Part shown: in pieces, positions 1-7,490 of the stretch | How the letters are laid out: every line of letters begins with the position of its first letter | Position numbering within the stretch: the first letter of the stretch is position 1 | Origin: CAYWTX01 sp964461295 | GTDB lineage: Bacteria; Planctomycetota; Phycisphaerae; SM23-33 | Assembly: GCA_964461295.1 (NCBI GenBank) | Contig: CAYWTX010000575.1 | Coordinates: 1 to 24,707 of the forward strand | Reading direction: 5' to 3' | Length of the DNA stretch: 24,707 nucleotides | The notes under the pieces: model-generated | What the model saw: the letters and a program-made list of their open reading frames with translations, nothing else | Told to the model about the DNA's origin: nothing | The model's database searches: none | Program-made: the position numbers and the translations under genes

Positions 1-840
1 CGACGTCAGGATCGGCACGCCGTTGGCCAGCATCGTGCCCAGGATGCGGCAGAACCGCGCGATGCTCACCGTCCGCAGCACCCGCCCCATCAGCGGCGCC
101 CGCAGCCGATACCGTTCCCACACCAGCTTGCCGCGCGGGCTCTTCACCAGCGACGCCAGGCCCGCCGCCGCCAGGCCCACCCCCGCCAGCAGCGCCACGT
201 AATGCTCCCGCAGGATGTCGCTCAGGCCGAACATGATCCGCGTCGGCAGGGGCAACTGCGCCCCGGCCAGCAACGCCTTGAACTGCGGCACGAACCACAC
301 CAGCAGGCCGGTGATCACGATCCCGCCGATCGACACCAGCAGCGTCGGGTAGATCATCGCGCCGCGAACCTTGCTGCGCAGCTCGTCGATCCGCTCGATG
401 AACCGCGACAGGTTCGCCATCACGTCCTCGAGGAACCCGGCCTTCTCGCCGGCCTTCACCATCGCCACGTGCAGCCCGGGGAAGATGTCGCCCTGCTTGG
501 CCATCGCGTCGGCCAGGGCGTCGCCGCCGGACACCTCGTCGCGCAGTTGCAGCAGCACGCGCTGAACGCCAGGCTTCACGCCGGCCCGCGCGATCGTCTC
601 CAGCGACCGCAGCAGCGGCACGCCCGCCTTCATCAGGTCCGAAAGCTGCCCGTACGCCGTGCCCACGTCCCGCAGGCGAACCTTTCCCTCGCGCCGCGCC
701 GCTCGCTGCTCCGTCACCGAGATCGGATACAACTGGCGCTCGTCCAGCGAGCGCACCACGGCCGACTCGCTGTCGGCCTGAACCACGCCGACGACCTGGT
801 CGCCGGCGGCGCTTCTCGCTGTGTACTGGAAAGTCGCCAT
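1..840 (-). CDS. gspF: GspF/PilC inner-membrane platform protein (3' end outside window)
   Basis: This encodes the polytopic inner-membrane platform protein of a type II secretion system or type IV pilus, which couples the GspE ATPase to pseudopilin assembly. The 280 visible residues begin MATFQYTARSAAGD, the usual start of the family. They contain one complete cytoplasmic T2SSF helical domain (about residues 60-185, with GVPLLRSLETIARAGVK and ALADAMAKQGDIFPGLHVAMVKAGEKAGFLEDVM), a first membrane segment (VSIGGIVITGLLVWFVPQF), a second hydrophobic stretch (YVALLAGVGLAAAGLASLV), and the start of the second domain (RFCRILGTMLANGVPILTS). Roughly 120 residues should lie beyond the window. It sits 85 bp downstream of the gspE stop on the same strand. 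The likely ribosome site (AGGTGA on the minus strand, 853-858) falls inside a short tandem repeat. Whether it serves secretion or pili cannot be decided without the pseudopilin and secretin genes. Confidence 0.93.
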   Translation of the reverse strand, partial: MATFQYTARSAAGDQVVGVVQADSESAVVRSLDERQLYPISVTEQRAARREGKVRLRDVGTAYGQLSDLMKAGVPLLRSLETIARAGVKPGVQRVLLQLRDEVSGGDALADAMAKQGDIFPGLHVAMVKAGEKAGFLEDVMANLSRFIERIDELRSKVRGAMIYPTLLVSIGGIVITGLLVWFVPQFKALLAGAQLPLPTRIMFGLSDILREHYVALLAGVGLAAAGLASLVKSPRGKLVWERYRLRAPLMGRVLRTVSIARFCRILGTMLANGVPILTS

Positions 841-846
841 ATGGCT

Positions 847-916
847 TACTGGTCACCTGGTCACCTGGTTAACTGGTTAACTGGTTGACTGGTCAACCAG
901 TCCGCCAGTTAACCAG
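847..916. repeat. 8-bp tandem repeat with 12-bp inverted repeat between gspE and gspF
   Basis: Six consecutive 8-bp units (847-894) fit the pattern [A/G/T][A/C]CTGGT[T/C]; the fourth and fifth are identical (AACTGGTT). The next bases turn the motif round, so CTGGTTAACTGG at 865-876 has a perfect inverted copy CCAGTTAACCAG at 905-916. Read on the minus strand, two units contain AGGTGA, and the nearer one is 12 nt from the gspF ATG. Confidence 0.85.
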
Positions 917-925
917 GCAACCGCA

Positions 926-2596
926 CTACGCGCGGGTGCTCCGCATCACCTCTTCCGGCGTGGTGATGCCCGCACGAACCTTGATCCATCCGTCTTCACG
1001 CATCAATCGCAGGCCCTCGGCTTTCGCGGCCGCCACAATCAGGTTCGCCGGCGCCCGCACCATGATCTTCTCGCACACGGCGTCGCTGGCGACCATCAAC
1101 TCGAACAGGCCCGTCCGCCCGTGATAGCCCGTGCCTCGACACTTGCGGCAACCGGCGCCTCGCCAGATCTTCTGCCCCGGCGGCAGGTCGAAGTCCTTCG
1201 GCAGCAGGCTGCGGTCCAGGTCCCACGGCTCCTTGCAGTGCGGGCAGATCGTCCGCACCAGCCGCTGCGCCATCGCCGCCGCCATCGTGCTGCTCACCAG
1301 GAACGGCTCGATCCCCATGTCCAGCAACCGCGTCGTCGCCGAGCAGGAGTCGTTCGTGTGCAGCGTGCTGAACACCAGGTGCCCCGTCAGTGCCGCCTGG
1401 ATCGCCGCCTCCGCCGTCTCCAGGTCGCGAATCTCGCCGATCATCACCACGTCCGGGTCGTGCCGCAGAATCGCGCGCAGCCCCCGGGCGAACGTCATGT
1501 CGATCTTCGGCATCACCTGGATCTGGTTCACGCCGTTCAGTTGATACTCCACCGGGTCTTCCACCGTCAGAACCTTCAACTCCGGCGAGACGATCGCCTG
1601 CAAGGCCGCGTACAGCGTCGTCGTCTTCCCGCTGCCCGTCGGCCCGGTCACCAGGATGATCCCGTGCGGCCGCTTGATCAAGTCCTCGAAGACCGCGAAC
1701 GTGTCCGCCGCCATGCCCAACTGAGGCAGCGTGAACAGCACCGTGCTCTTGTCCAGCAGACGCATGACGATCCCCTCGCCGAACAGCATCGGGATCACGC
1801 TGACGCGCACGTCGATCTGCCGACCCCCCGCCATCAGCTTGATCCGCCCGTCCTGCGGCAGACGCTTCTCCGCGATGTTCAGGTTCGCCATGATCTTGAT
1901 GCGGCTGATGATCGCCGCCTGGAACCGCATCACCTGCGCCGGCACCGACGCGTCGTGCAGCACGCCGTCGATCCGGTAGCGGATCGACAAGCCCTTCTCG
2001 TAGGGCTCGATGTGAATGTCGCTGGCCCGCTCGTGCACCGCCTCCAGGAAGATCTCGTTGACCAGCTTGATGACGCTGGCCTCCTGGGCCATCTCCAGAA
2101 GGTCGTCGCTCTCGCCTTCCTGGTCCTTGACGACCTCCAGGTCGTCCGTGCTCATCATCTCGTCGAGCGTCTCGCCGCCGACGCCGAAGTTCGCCTTGAT
2201 GACCTTGAGGATGTCGTCCTCGCACGCCAGGACCGGCTTGACCTCCAACCCCGTCAGCATCCGAATCTCGTCGAAGGCGTACAGGTCGAACGGGTCGTTC
2301 GTCGCGACGGTGAGCCGGCCGTTCTCCCGGGCGACCGGAATCATGTGCTTGCGATGCACCAGCCGCGGCGGCAGCGCCTTCAGCGTGTCCACGTCGATCT
2401 GCACCGCCGTCAGGTCGATCATCGGCATGTGGAACTGCTCGCTCAGAATGTGCAGCACGTCCTCCTCGCCGACGGCCCCCAGCTTGATCAAGGCGCGGTC
2501 CAGCCGCATGCCGGTCTTCTTGCGCAGCTCCATCGCCGCCGTCAAGTGCTCCGGCGTGATCAGGCCCTTCTCGAGCAGTACTTCCGCTATGCCCAT
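926..2596 (-). CDS. gspE: GspE/PilB type II secretion / type IV pilus assembly ATPase
   Basis: This is the cytoplasmic hexameric ATPase that powers pseudopilus or pilus assembly. It has 556 residues, a normal length. An N-terminal MshEN/T2SSE_N region (about 1-150, opening MGIAEVLLEKGLITPEHL) precedes the ATPase core. In the core I see Walker A GPTGSGKT (318-325), the Asp box with VEDPVE (about 345-350), Walker B DVVMIGEIRD (382-391) and the His box TGHLVFSTLHTND (404-416). A tetracysteine zinc site is present as CPHC (451-454) and CRKC (483-486), followed by GYHGRTGLFELM. All catalytic landmarks are intact. The start ATG is the family start, although the Shine-Dalgarno sequence before it is weak. 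It lies directly upstream of gspF. No secretin or pseudopilin genes are in view, so the choice between PilB and GspE stays open; the symbol is given at family level. Confidence 0.96.
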   Translation of the reverse strand: MGIAEVLLEKGLITPEHLTAAMELRKKTGMRLDRALIKLGAVGEEDVLHILSEQFHMPMIDLTAVQIDVDTLKALPPRLVHRKHMIPVARENGRLTVATNDPFDLYAFDEIRMLTGLEVKPVLACEDDILKVIKANFGVGGETLDEMMSTDDLEVVKDQEGESDDLLEMAQEASVIKLVNEIFLEAVHERASDIHIEPYEKGLSIRYRIDGVLHDASVPAQVMRFQAAIISRIKIMANLNIAEKRLPQDGRIKLMAGGRQIDVRVSVIPMLFGEGIVMRLLDKSTVLFTLPQLGMAADTFAVFEDLIKRPHGIILVTGPTGSGKTTTLYAALQAIVSPELKVLTVEDPVEYQLNGVNQIQVMPKIDMTFARGLRAILRHDPDVVMIGEIRDLETAEAAIQAALTGHLVFSTLHTNDSCSATTRLLDMGIEPFLVSSTMAAAMAQRLVRTICPHCKEPWDLDRSLLPKDFDLPPGQKIWRGAGCRKCRGTGYHGRTGLFELMVASDAVCEKIMVRAPANLIVAAAKAEGLRLMREDGWIKVRAGITTPEEVMRSTRA

Positions 2597-2737
2597 GGTC
2601 TCGCCGTCTTGTCAGGCCCGGCCACTTCCGTGGTCCCGGAACGCCTCAACACTTGCCAGAACTGGCTCCCACGCCCTCACCGTCGGCAACGTCCGCCAAC
2701 CTGTGTTCTCCTCGATTCTTGAACCGTTCTCCTTCTG

Positions 2738-2762
2738 GCAAAGTTCCGAAACTTTGCGCAAA
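2738..2762. promoter_or_regulatory. Overlapping palindromes upstream of gspE
   Basis: GCAAAGTT-ccga-AACTTTGC (2738-2757) is a perfect 8-bp inverted repeat. It overlaps the perfect 10-bp palindrome TTTGCGCAAA (2753-2762). They lie about 140-165 bp before the gspE start. This could be an operator or a leader hairpin; the sequence alone does not say which. Confidence 0.35.
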
Positions 2763-2886
2763 CTCAACCGCTGGTCGGGTCGCCTCTCAAGGGCACTTCC
2801 AGCGTTCTGCGCGTGGAGTCCCCGCGCCTTTCACCCCTACTTGAGTTGGCCGGCGCGGAGGTTTAGACGACCGCTGCCGCGCTCGG

Positions 2887-3070
2887 CTCAGAGCTTGTGA
2901 AAGAATTGGCACTCGCTGGGTTGCCCGCGCTGAAGGCTTTCTGTCCCCCTTCGGGGCTCTATGCTTACTTGCCTGCATACCAGGGGCTTACGCCCCCGGC
3001 CAAATCCTCGACGCCCCTGCGGGGCGAAGAGGGACGAGGCCGCTCCTGCGATTCTTTCACAACCTCTCAG
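2887..3070. mobile_element. MITE-like element with 20-bp imperfect terminal inverted repeats
   Basis: The left end (2887-2906) and the reverse complement of the right end (3051-3070) agree at 18 of 20 positions, sharing CT.AGAG.TTGTGAAAGAAT. The 184-bp interior is rich in short GC hairpins such as CGCCCCTGCGGGGCG. There is no transposase and no clear flanking duplication, so the mobile nature is inferred from the ends only. Confidence 0.5.
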
Positions 3071-3138
3071 ATGGCCCGTCCCGGCCGGGTTGGACGCTCC
3101 TGCCCCCGCTCGCCAGAGCCGCCACCGACCCGCGCGCG

Positions 3139-5373
3139 TCACTTGTCCTGCGGCGCCGGCCCCGGCCCCGCGCCCCCGATGATGATCCTCGTGGCGCCCC
3201 CGGGCCCAGGAATCACCGTCGCTCCGCTGGGGTCGCCGCCGACGATCATGGCCCCCGCGCCCCCCAGGCCAATCATCGCGCCCGAAGTGCCGCCCATGCC
3301 AACCATCCCCGGGATCGACGGTTCGCCCGTATCGCTCCGCATCTTCGACCGCTCCTCCTCGTTGAGCTTCCCGTCGCCGTCGGCGTCATACTTCTTCAGC
3401 ATCTCGGCCTGTCGCTTCTCGTTGTAGACCCTCCACTCCTCGGGCGTGGTCTTCCCGTCCCCGTCGGCGTCGGCCTCCTTCGACTGCTTCTCGCGCCACT
3501 TCTTCCAGTTTCCGTAGTACTCCTGCGCCAGCCTCTGCTGCTCGGCCCTCGCGACCGCCGTCTCCTCCTCGTTCAACTTCCCGTCCCCGTCCTTGTCGTA
3601 CTTCTTCACATACTCCTGCCGGGCCTTCTCGCCGGCCTCGCGACGGGCGGCCTCATCCTTCTCCATGGCGGCCCTCTCCTCGTCATTGAGCTTCCCGTCG
3701 CCGTCCTTGTCATACCGCTTGATCCGCCACTGCTCCGCCTGATCGGCCCACATGGCCTTCATCTCTTCCGAACTGAGCTTGCCGTCTCCGTCCTTGTCGT
3801 ACTTCTTGATCTGCTCGCCCGAGGGCTGCCAGCCCTGGAACCTGGCCATGCCGCCGCCGGGCAGTTTCATCGTCCAGCCGCCGTTGGCGTCGCGCGTGGC
3901 GCCTGTGCCGCCCGACACCCATGGCCCTCCGACGGGCCCCGCGCCGCCCAGCCCCGCGGGCGCAACGCTCATGACCGGGCGCGGCGCGATCGTCGCGCCG
4001 GGCACCTTGCCCGCCACCAACCCCTCGGCCGCCTTCTCACGCTCCGCCCCGGCCAGCTTCCCGTCCTTGTCCGCGTCGAACTCCGCCAGCACGCGCTTGC
4101 GCAGGTCCTGGCGATACGCGTCGGCCTCGAACCAGTCGAGCGTCCCGTTGCGGTCCTTGTCGAACTTCAGCATCTCCGACCACGAATCAAAGCCGCGCAG
4201 GAACGACTTGTCCTTGCCCGCCGCCGCCTTGAATTCGTTGGCGTCCATCTCATTGTCCGCCCCCGCCGCCGCGAAGAACCTCGCCTTCTCCGCCGCCGCG
4301 TCGTACGGATCGACCGCGTCCTTCAGGATGTCCGGCTTTACCGCCGGCACCCCACCCGGACTCGCCAGCACGACAGGCCCCACCGGCAGCACCAACGCCG
4401 CCAGAAGCCACAACCCCGCCGCACCGACCCTCGACGACCCTGTGCCCGAAGCGTTCACGATCATCTTCAATCTCCTTCTGATCGAGTTGACGTTTCCAAT
4501 ACCGCTCGCCGCCGCCAAACGCGGCGGCGCCGTGTCCGACAGGAATTCCGCCACCGTCAGCAGCGCGCCGGCATACTCGCGCCGCCGCCCCGGCATCGCG
4601 CCAACGACCATCGCGTCGCAGCAGGCCTCCTCGGCCCTGTGCAGTTGCCGCAACGCCAGCCACACGGCCGGATGCCACCAGTACAACCCCAGCACCGCCA
4701 TCTCCAGCAGGCGCACCCAGTGGTCGCGCCGCTTCAGGTGCGCCAGCTCGTGCGCCAGCACCGTCGCCAGCGCCGGCCGATCCATCCGCCCCAGCAGCGC
4801 CTCGGGCAGGTAGACCCGCGCCGAGCGCCCCGCGAACCACAGCAGCGGCGGCACCCGCGCTGGCAGCACCAGCACCGGCGGCGAACCCGCCAATCCCAGA
4901 CGCCGCGCCAAACCATCCGCCAGCCGCTGCACCTCGCCTCCCGCCGGCCGCGCCAGACGCAAGATTCCCTTCAGCCGCCGCATCCGCACAACCAGCACCA
5001 CCGTCCACGCGGCCGTGCCGGTCGCCCAGACCCCCGCCGCCATCGCCCACCACGGCAAGTGGGGCCCCGTTGCCTTTGCCGTCGCCGCGCCCGACGTTGG
5101 CGCCGCGCCCGCCGCCGCGGGCGCCGCGGGCGATCCCGCCATCGCGTCGGGCATCGCGACCGCCGCGGGCACATCCGGCGCCGCCGCCGGCGCAATCGCC
5201 AGCGGCAAGGCAATCCCCACGATCGGCGGCGTCACCAACTTCAGCAGCACGATCAGCCACAATGCGTGCACTATCCCCGGCCGGCGGCATAGCCGCCCGA
5301 CGGCCAACGCCACCACGGCCAGTACCGCGGCCGCCGCCGCGTTCGATAGCACGTTCTGCATGAAAGTTGTCAC
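3139..5373 (-). CDS. BlaR1-like M56 membrane metallopeptidase with seven C-terminal EF-hands
   Basis: This is a predicted signal-transducing integral-membrane zinc peptidase of family M56, the BlaR1/MecR1 type. Such proteins inactivate a BlaI repressor after sensing an extracytoplasmic signal. GTG at 5373 is chosen because AGGAGG (5381-5386) sits 7 nt before it, and it overlaps the blaI stop as GTGA; this gives 744 residues. N-terminal helices (about 10-60 and 108-130) precede the zinc motif HELAH (208-212), with EEACCD (about 248-253) as the likely third-ligand region. A further helix lies at about 318-338. The remaining 400 residues carry seven canonical Ca2+ loops starting near 405, 433, 526, 555, 593, 635 and 663 (for example DKDGDGKLNDEE), then a Gly/Pro-rich tail. 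By BlaR1 topology the EF-hands would be extracytoplasmic. No penicillin-binding sensor domain is seen. That it senses Ca2+ is inference. Confidence 0.85.
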   Translation of the reverse strand: MTTFMQNVLSNAAAAAVLAVVALAVGRLCRRPGIVHALWLIVLLKLVTPPIVGIALPLAIAPAAAPDVPAAVAMPDAMAGSPAAPAAAGAAPTSGAATAKATGPHLPWWAMAAGVWATGTAAWTVVLVVRMRRLKGILRLARPAGGEVQRLADGLARRLGLAGSPPVLVLPARVPPLLWFAGRSARVYLPEALLGRMDRPALATVLAHELAHLKRRDHWVRLLEMAVLGLYWWHPAVWLALRQLHRAEEACCDAMVVGAMPGRRREYAGALLTVAEFLSDTAPPRLAAASGIGNVNSIRRRLKMIVNASGTGSSRVGAAGLWLLAALVLPVGPVVLASPGGVPAVKPDILKDAVDPYDAAAEKARFFAAAGADNEMDANEFKAAAGKDKSFLRGFDSWSEMLKFDKDRNGTLDWFEADAYRQDLRKRVLAEFDADKDGKLAGAEREKAAEGLVAGKVPGATIAPRPVMSVAPAGLGGAGPVGGPWVSGGTGATRDANGGWTMKLPGGGMARFQGWQPSGEQIKKYDKDGDGKLSSEEMKAMWADQAEQWRIKRYDKDGDGKLNDEERAAMEKDEAARREAGEKARQEYVKKYDKDGDGKLNEEETAVARAEQQRLAQEYYGNWKKWREKQSKEADADGDGKTTPEEWRVYNEKRQAEMLKKYDADGDGKLNEEERSKMRSDTGEPSIPGMVGMGGTSGAMIGLGGAGAMIVGGDPSGATVIPGPGGATRIIIGGAGPGPAPQDK

Positions 5374-5780
5374 GGCCGGGCCTCCTGCCGCTTCCGCTCC
5401 GCGGGCCCCGACGACGACTCGTCCAGCAACTTCCGCAGTTCCTGCCGCTGGGCCGCACTCAGCCGCGCCGGCTGAACCAGATGTACCAGCAAGGGAGTGA
5501 GCGATCCGCCGCACAATCTGTCGGCCAGTTCCTCCAGCCGCCCGCCGATGAGTTCCTCGCGGGTCACGACCGCCTCGAAGCAGTGAGCCCGCACCGCGCG
5601 GTCGCGCCGCACGCATCCCTTCGCCTCCAACCGCTCCAGCAGCTTCTGCACCGTCGCGCACTGCGACGCCCCGGCCGACGCGTACACCTGCTCGGCCAGA
5701 CGCCGGATCGTGCACGCGCCCTGGCGCCAGATCACCTCCAGCAGGGCCAATTCCGCATCCGTCACTCGCTTGGGCAACAC
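5370..5780 (-). CDS. BlaI/MecI-family winged-helix repressor
   Basis: This is a penicillinase-repressor-type DNA-binding protein. The N-terminal winged helix is recognised from VTDAELALLEVIWRQGACTIRRL, then the recognition region and wing (SQCATVQKLLERLEAKGCVRRDR). A C-terminal dimerisation region follows, with EELADRLCGGSLTPLLVHLVQ. I take GTG at 5780 (136 aa) because AAGGGAG lies 6 nt upstream (5787-5793). A GTG at 5810 would add ten residues (146 aa) but has a poorer ribosome site. The gene ends in a 4-bp GTGA overlap with the M56 peptidase, the arrangement expected for a repressor and its cognate sensor protease. The pair is probably autoregulated through the dyads at 5831-5848. The target genes are not evident. 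Confidence 0.9.
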   Translation of the reverse strand: MLPKRVTDAELALLEVIWRQGACTIRRLAEQVYASAGASQCATVQKLLERLEAKGCVRRDRAVRAHCFEAVVTREELIGGRLEELADRLCGGSLTPLLVHLVQPARLSAAQRQELRKLLDESSSGPAERKRQEARP

Positions 5781-5830
5781 GCGATGCTCCCTTCGCCGTT
5801 CGTCAGACACGCTGCCTGACCGCCAACATA

Positions 5831-5848
5831 AGACATAACGTCTGAGAC
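5831..5848. promoter_or_regulatory. Candidate BlaI-type operator dyads
   Basis: Two overlapping dyads share the same half-site: AGAC-ATAAC-GTCT (5831-5843) and GTCT-G-AGAC (5840-5848). They lie about 50 bp before the chosen blaI start, where an autoregulatory operator is expected. The half-site choice is my reading; no known operator was matched. Confidence 0.45.
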
Positions 5849-5940
5849 GCCGCCCCTATTTCACTCGCCGAAAAAAAAACCTCTGCCCCGGGACCCCCGA
5901 CGAGAAGTGAACGCCCCCGGCCCTGCCGCGCTTCCCGAAA

Positions 5941-6066
5941 ACTGGGTATCCACGTGACTCAACCGGGGCGGGCTTGCGATGTGGCACGGGCGTCTCGCCC
6001 GTGTGTGGCATGGGCGAGACGCCCATGCCACGCCGGAGCCCAGGTTGAGTCAAGTGGATACCCAGT
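5941..6066. mobile_element. MITE with 24-bp TIRs and 8-bp target-site duplication
   Basis: This is a 126-bp non-coding element. Its ends, 5941-5964 and 6043-6066, are inverted copies (ACTGGGTATCCAC.TGACTCAACC) with one mismatch in 24. It is bracketed by a perfect 8-bp direct repeat TCCCGAAA at 5933-5940 and 6067-6074, directly abutting both ends, as left by transposition. The core is a second, nested inverted repeat: GTGGCACGGGCGTCTCGCCC and its near-complement GGGCGAGACGCCCATGCCAC. Read on the minus strand the core spells GVSPMPHTGETPVPH, a kind of spurious peptide I associate with repeat-derived frames in Planctomycete genomes. No transposase is present, so it would need one supplied in trans. 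Confidence 0.85.
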
Positions 6067-6347
6067 TCCCGAAATGGCCCTGTTGTCAGAAGAAGCTTCG
6101 GGCGCACCCGGCGCCATGGTGACCAGTGCGATCCGGTCGGCCGATCGCGCATGCCGACGGCGACGGCACGTCGATCGGGCCGCAAGCAGTCGGCCGGGGC
6201 CGCGGCGCGGCGACCGGACAGGAACAACCGGGCACGATCGGCAGAGCGATGGCTTGCGCGGATGAAGCGATGCACGCGCTCCGCCGCTCTGCCTGCCGTG
6301 CCCGGCTGTTTCGCCCGGCTCCGGGCAGGCAAGTCTTGTTGCCCCTC

Positions 6348-6366
6348 TCGCCGCGATTGGCGGCGA
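6348..6366 (-). terminator. Terminator-like hairpin after the PEP-CTERM gene
   Basis: A 7-bp perfect stem TCGCCGC/GCGGCGA with a 5-nt loop starts immediately after the stop codon. No T-tract follows on the minus strand, so it may be an RNA-stabilising hairpin rather than a classical intrinsic terminator. Confidence 0.4.
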
Positions 6367-7308
6367 TCAGGCCTTCGCGCGACGCCTGCGCAGAACGGAC
6401 AGGCCCGCCCCGGCCGCCAGCAGAAGCATCGAGCCCGGCTCGGGGCACTGTGGATTCAGGTTCCAGAACATGCCGATGGGTTCGCCGGCGTTGAGCACCT
6501 CGCAGACCAGCAAGGACTCGAAGTCCGGGTTCGAGAATTCCGGAAGAACCACGTCCACGAACACATCGAAGAACGAGTCGGGCCCCCCCATCATGAACTC
6601 GTCGGTCAGTTGTATCGGCTGGGAGCCCTTGCCCGGGTAGCCTGGTATCCCTCTCCACGGGGTCACCTCGTAGGCCGACAACTCCGGGTGATTCACGAAC
6701 AGTTCCCGGTTCAGGTCTTCCAGACCCAGCTTGGAGGCCGGGATATTGCGGAACGTGCGAATCTTGGTCCAGCCGGCTTCGGGGGACATCTCCCCCCGTG
6801 CCAGACGTTCCCTGTAGTACTCCGGCGGCATCCACAGTTCGAAGTGGATGGCCGGATCGCTGCCCGTCCGAACCTGCGTGATCTCATAGCTGATGGCGAT
6901 ACTTTGCGGCCCGCCGGGCACCACGGGCACGGGCCCGAACTGGTCGGTCCAGTATGCGTTGAGAATCCGCCCGCTGTTGGTCATCTGCATGCCCACGTGC
7001 AGCAGCCCGTCGGGGTTCACCATCCCGCCGCTGAACGTGATCATGGTTTCGTTGCCCGGATGGCTGGCCAGGAACTCGCCGTGCTGCACGTTGATGACGT
7101 TGAACGGCGCGCCAAAGTACTGCGGCGGAACGAAGTTCGGGTTGGCGACGATGACCTCGAAGTTCGTACACAGTTTAGTCGTCTTGTTGATGAAATCGAT
7201 GTTGAGCCACGCATCGTGGTCAATGATCGTCTGCTGCGCCGACGCCCCGCCCGCCGCCATGGCCAAGGCCAGCGCGCCTGCCAGTCCTGCAATCGCAATA
7301 CCTCTCAT
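6367..7308 (-). CDS. PEP-CTERM sorting-domain exported protein of unknown function
   Basis: This is a 313-residue exported protein. It has an N-terminal signal peptide (MRGIAIAGLAGALALAMAAGGASA, cleavage near residue 24) and a typical C-terminal PEP-CTERM tail: CPEP at 288-291, a hydrophobic stretch (SMLLLAAGAGLSVL) and a basic end (RRRRAKA). Such tails are recognised and cleaved by exosortase during transport to the outer surface in diderm bacteria. The central part (about 25-285) is not a family I recognise; it looks like a beta-rich extracellular domain with few cysteines. The start ATG has a good ribosome site (AGGAGAG, 5 nt upstream). It is transcribed away from the arabinofuranosidase gene and is probably driven by the promoter at 7951-7978. 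No exosortase is in the window. Confidence 0.88.
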   Translation of the reverse strand: MRGIAIAGLAGALALAMAAGGASAQQTIIDHDAWLNIDFINKTTKLCTNFEVIVANPNFVPPQYFGAPFNVINVQHGEFLASHPGNETMITFSGGMVNPDGLLHVGMQMTNSGRILNAYWTDQFGPVPVVPGGPQSIAISYEITQVRTGSDPAIHFELWMPPEYYRERLARGEMSPEAGWTKIRTFRNIPASKLGLEDLNRELFVNHPELSAYEVTPWRGIPGYPGKGSQPIQLTDEFMMGGPDSFFDVFVDVVLPEFSNPDFESLLVCEVLNAGEPIGMFWNLNPQCPEPGSMLLLAAGAGLSVLRRRRAKA

Positions 7309-7367
7309 GATCGCTCTCCTTCCAAAACAACCGTTGGTTCCTCACCTTCCACAGGCATCGCCGACCC

Positions 7368-7490
7368 TCAGCGATGGTGCCAGCCGCGGGCGCCCGTCGC
7401 GGACGCCAGTTGGCTTCGCCGCGAACGCCCCGACGCGGGGCCAATCGCGCTCCTCGACCCGTTCTCAGCGCGAGGAGCGGCTTCTTCCAT
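7368..7490 (-). CDS. Small ORF with perfect Shine-Dalgarno upstream of the PEP-CTERM gene
   Basis: This 40-codon frame (MEEAAPRAENGSRSA...GARGWHHR) starts 5 nt after AAGGAGGTGA (minus strand, 7496-7505), an unusually complete match to the 16S anti-Shine-Dalgarno sequence. It ends 59 nt before the PEP-CTERM start. The peptide is Arg/Ala/Ser-rich with no recognisable domain. It may be a leader peptide, a gene remnant, or chance; the evidence is only the ribosome site and position. Confidence 0.3.
   Translation of the reverse strand: MEEAAPRAENGSRSAIGPASGRSRRSQLASATGARGWHHR

Larger units (their letters stand above)
2597..3138. other. Intergenic region upstream of gspE
   Basis: No credible gene is seen in these 542 bases; the open frames here lack family features. 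The stretch holds overlapping palindromes at 2738-2762 and a terminal-inverted-repeat element at 2887-3070, listed separately. It presumably also contains the gspE promoter, but I could not pick a convincing one. Confidence 0.6.
5781..6366. other. Intergenic region between blaI and the PEP-CTERM gene
   Basis: Contents are the operator dyads near blaI, a run of nine A at about 5871-5879, the MITE at 5941-6066, and a terminator-like hairpin at 6348-6366. Between about 6075 and 6345 I see nothing convincing. Open frames here are by-products of the repeat and of high GC content. Confidence 0.6.

Noticed and set aside
202..888. Plus-strand open frame over gspF
   Set aside because: It is antisense to a well-supported GspF/PilC frame and has a Gln/Arg/His-rich composition typical of high-GC shadows.
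1121..2722. 533-codon plus-strand frame over gspE
   Set aside because: It is antisense to an intact GspE; the Arg/His/Gln-rich composition has no domain.
5374..5715. Longer N-terminus for the M56 peptidase (start at 5715)
   Set aside because: The extra 114 residues overlap blaI out of frame and lack homology; GTG at 5373 has AGGAGG and a GTGA overlap.
5856..6332. 158-codon minus-strand frame
   Set aside because: It is generated by reading through the MITE; its recognisable peptide string comes from the repeat core.
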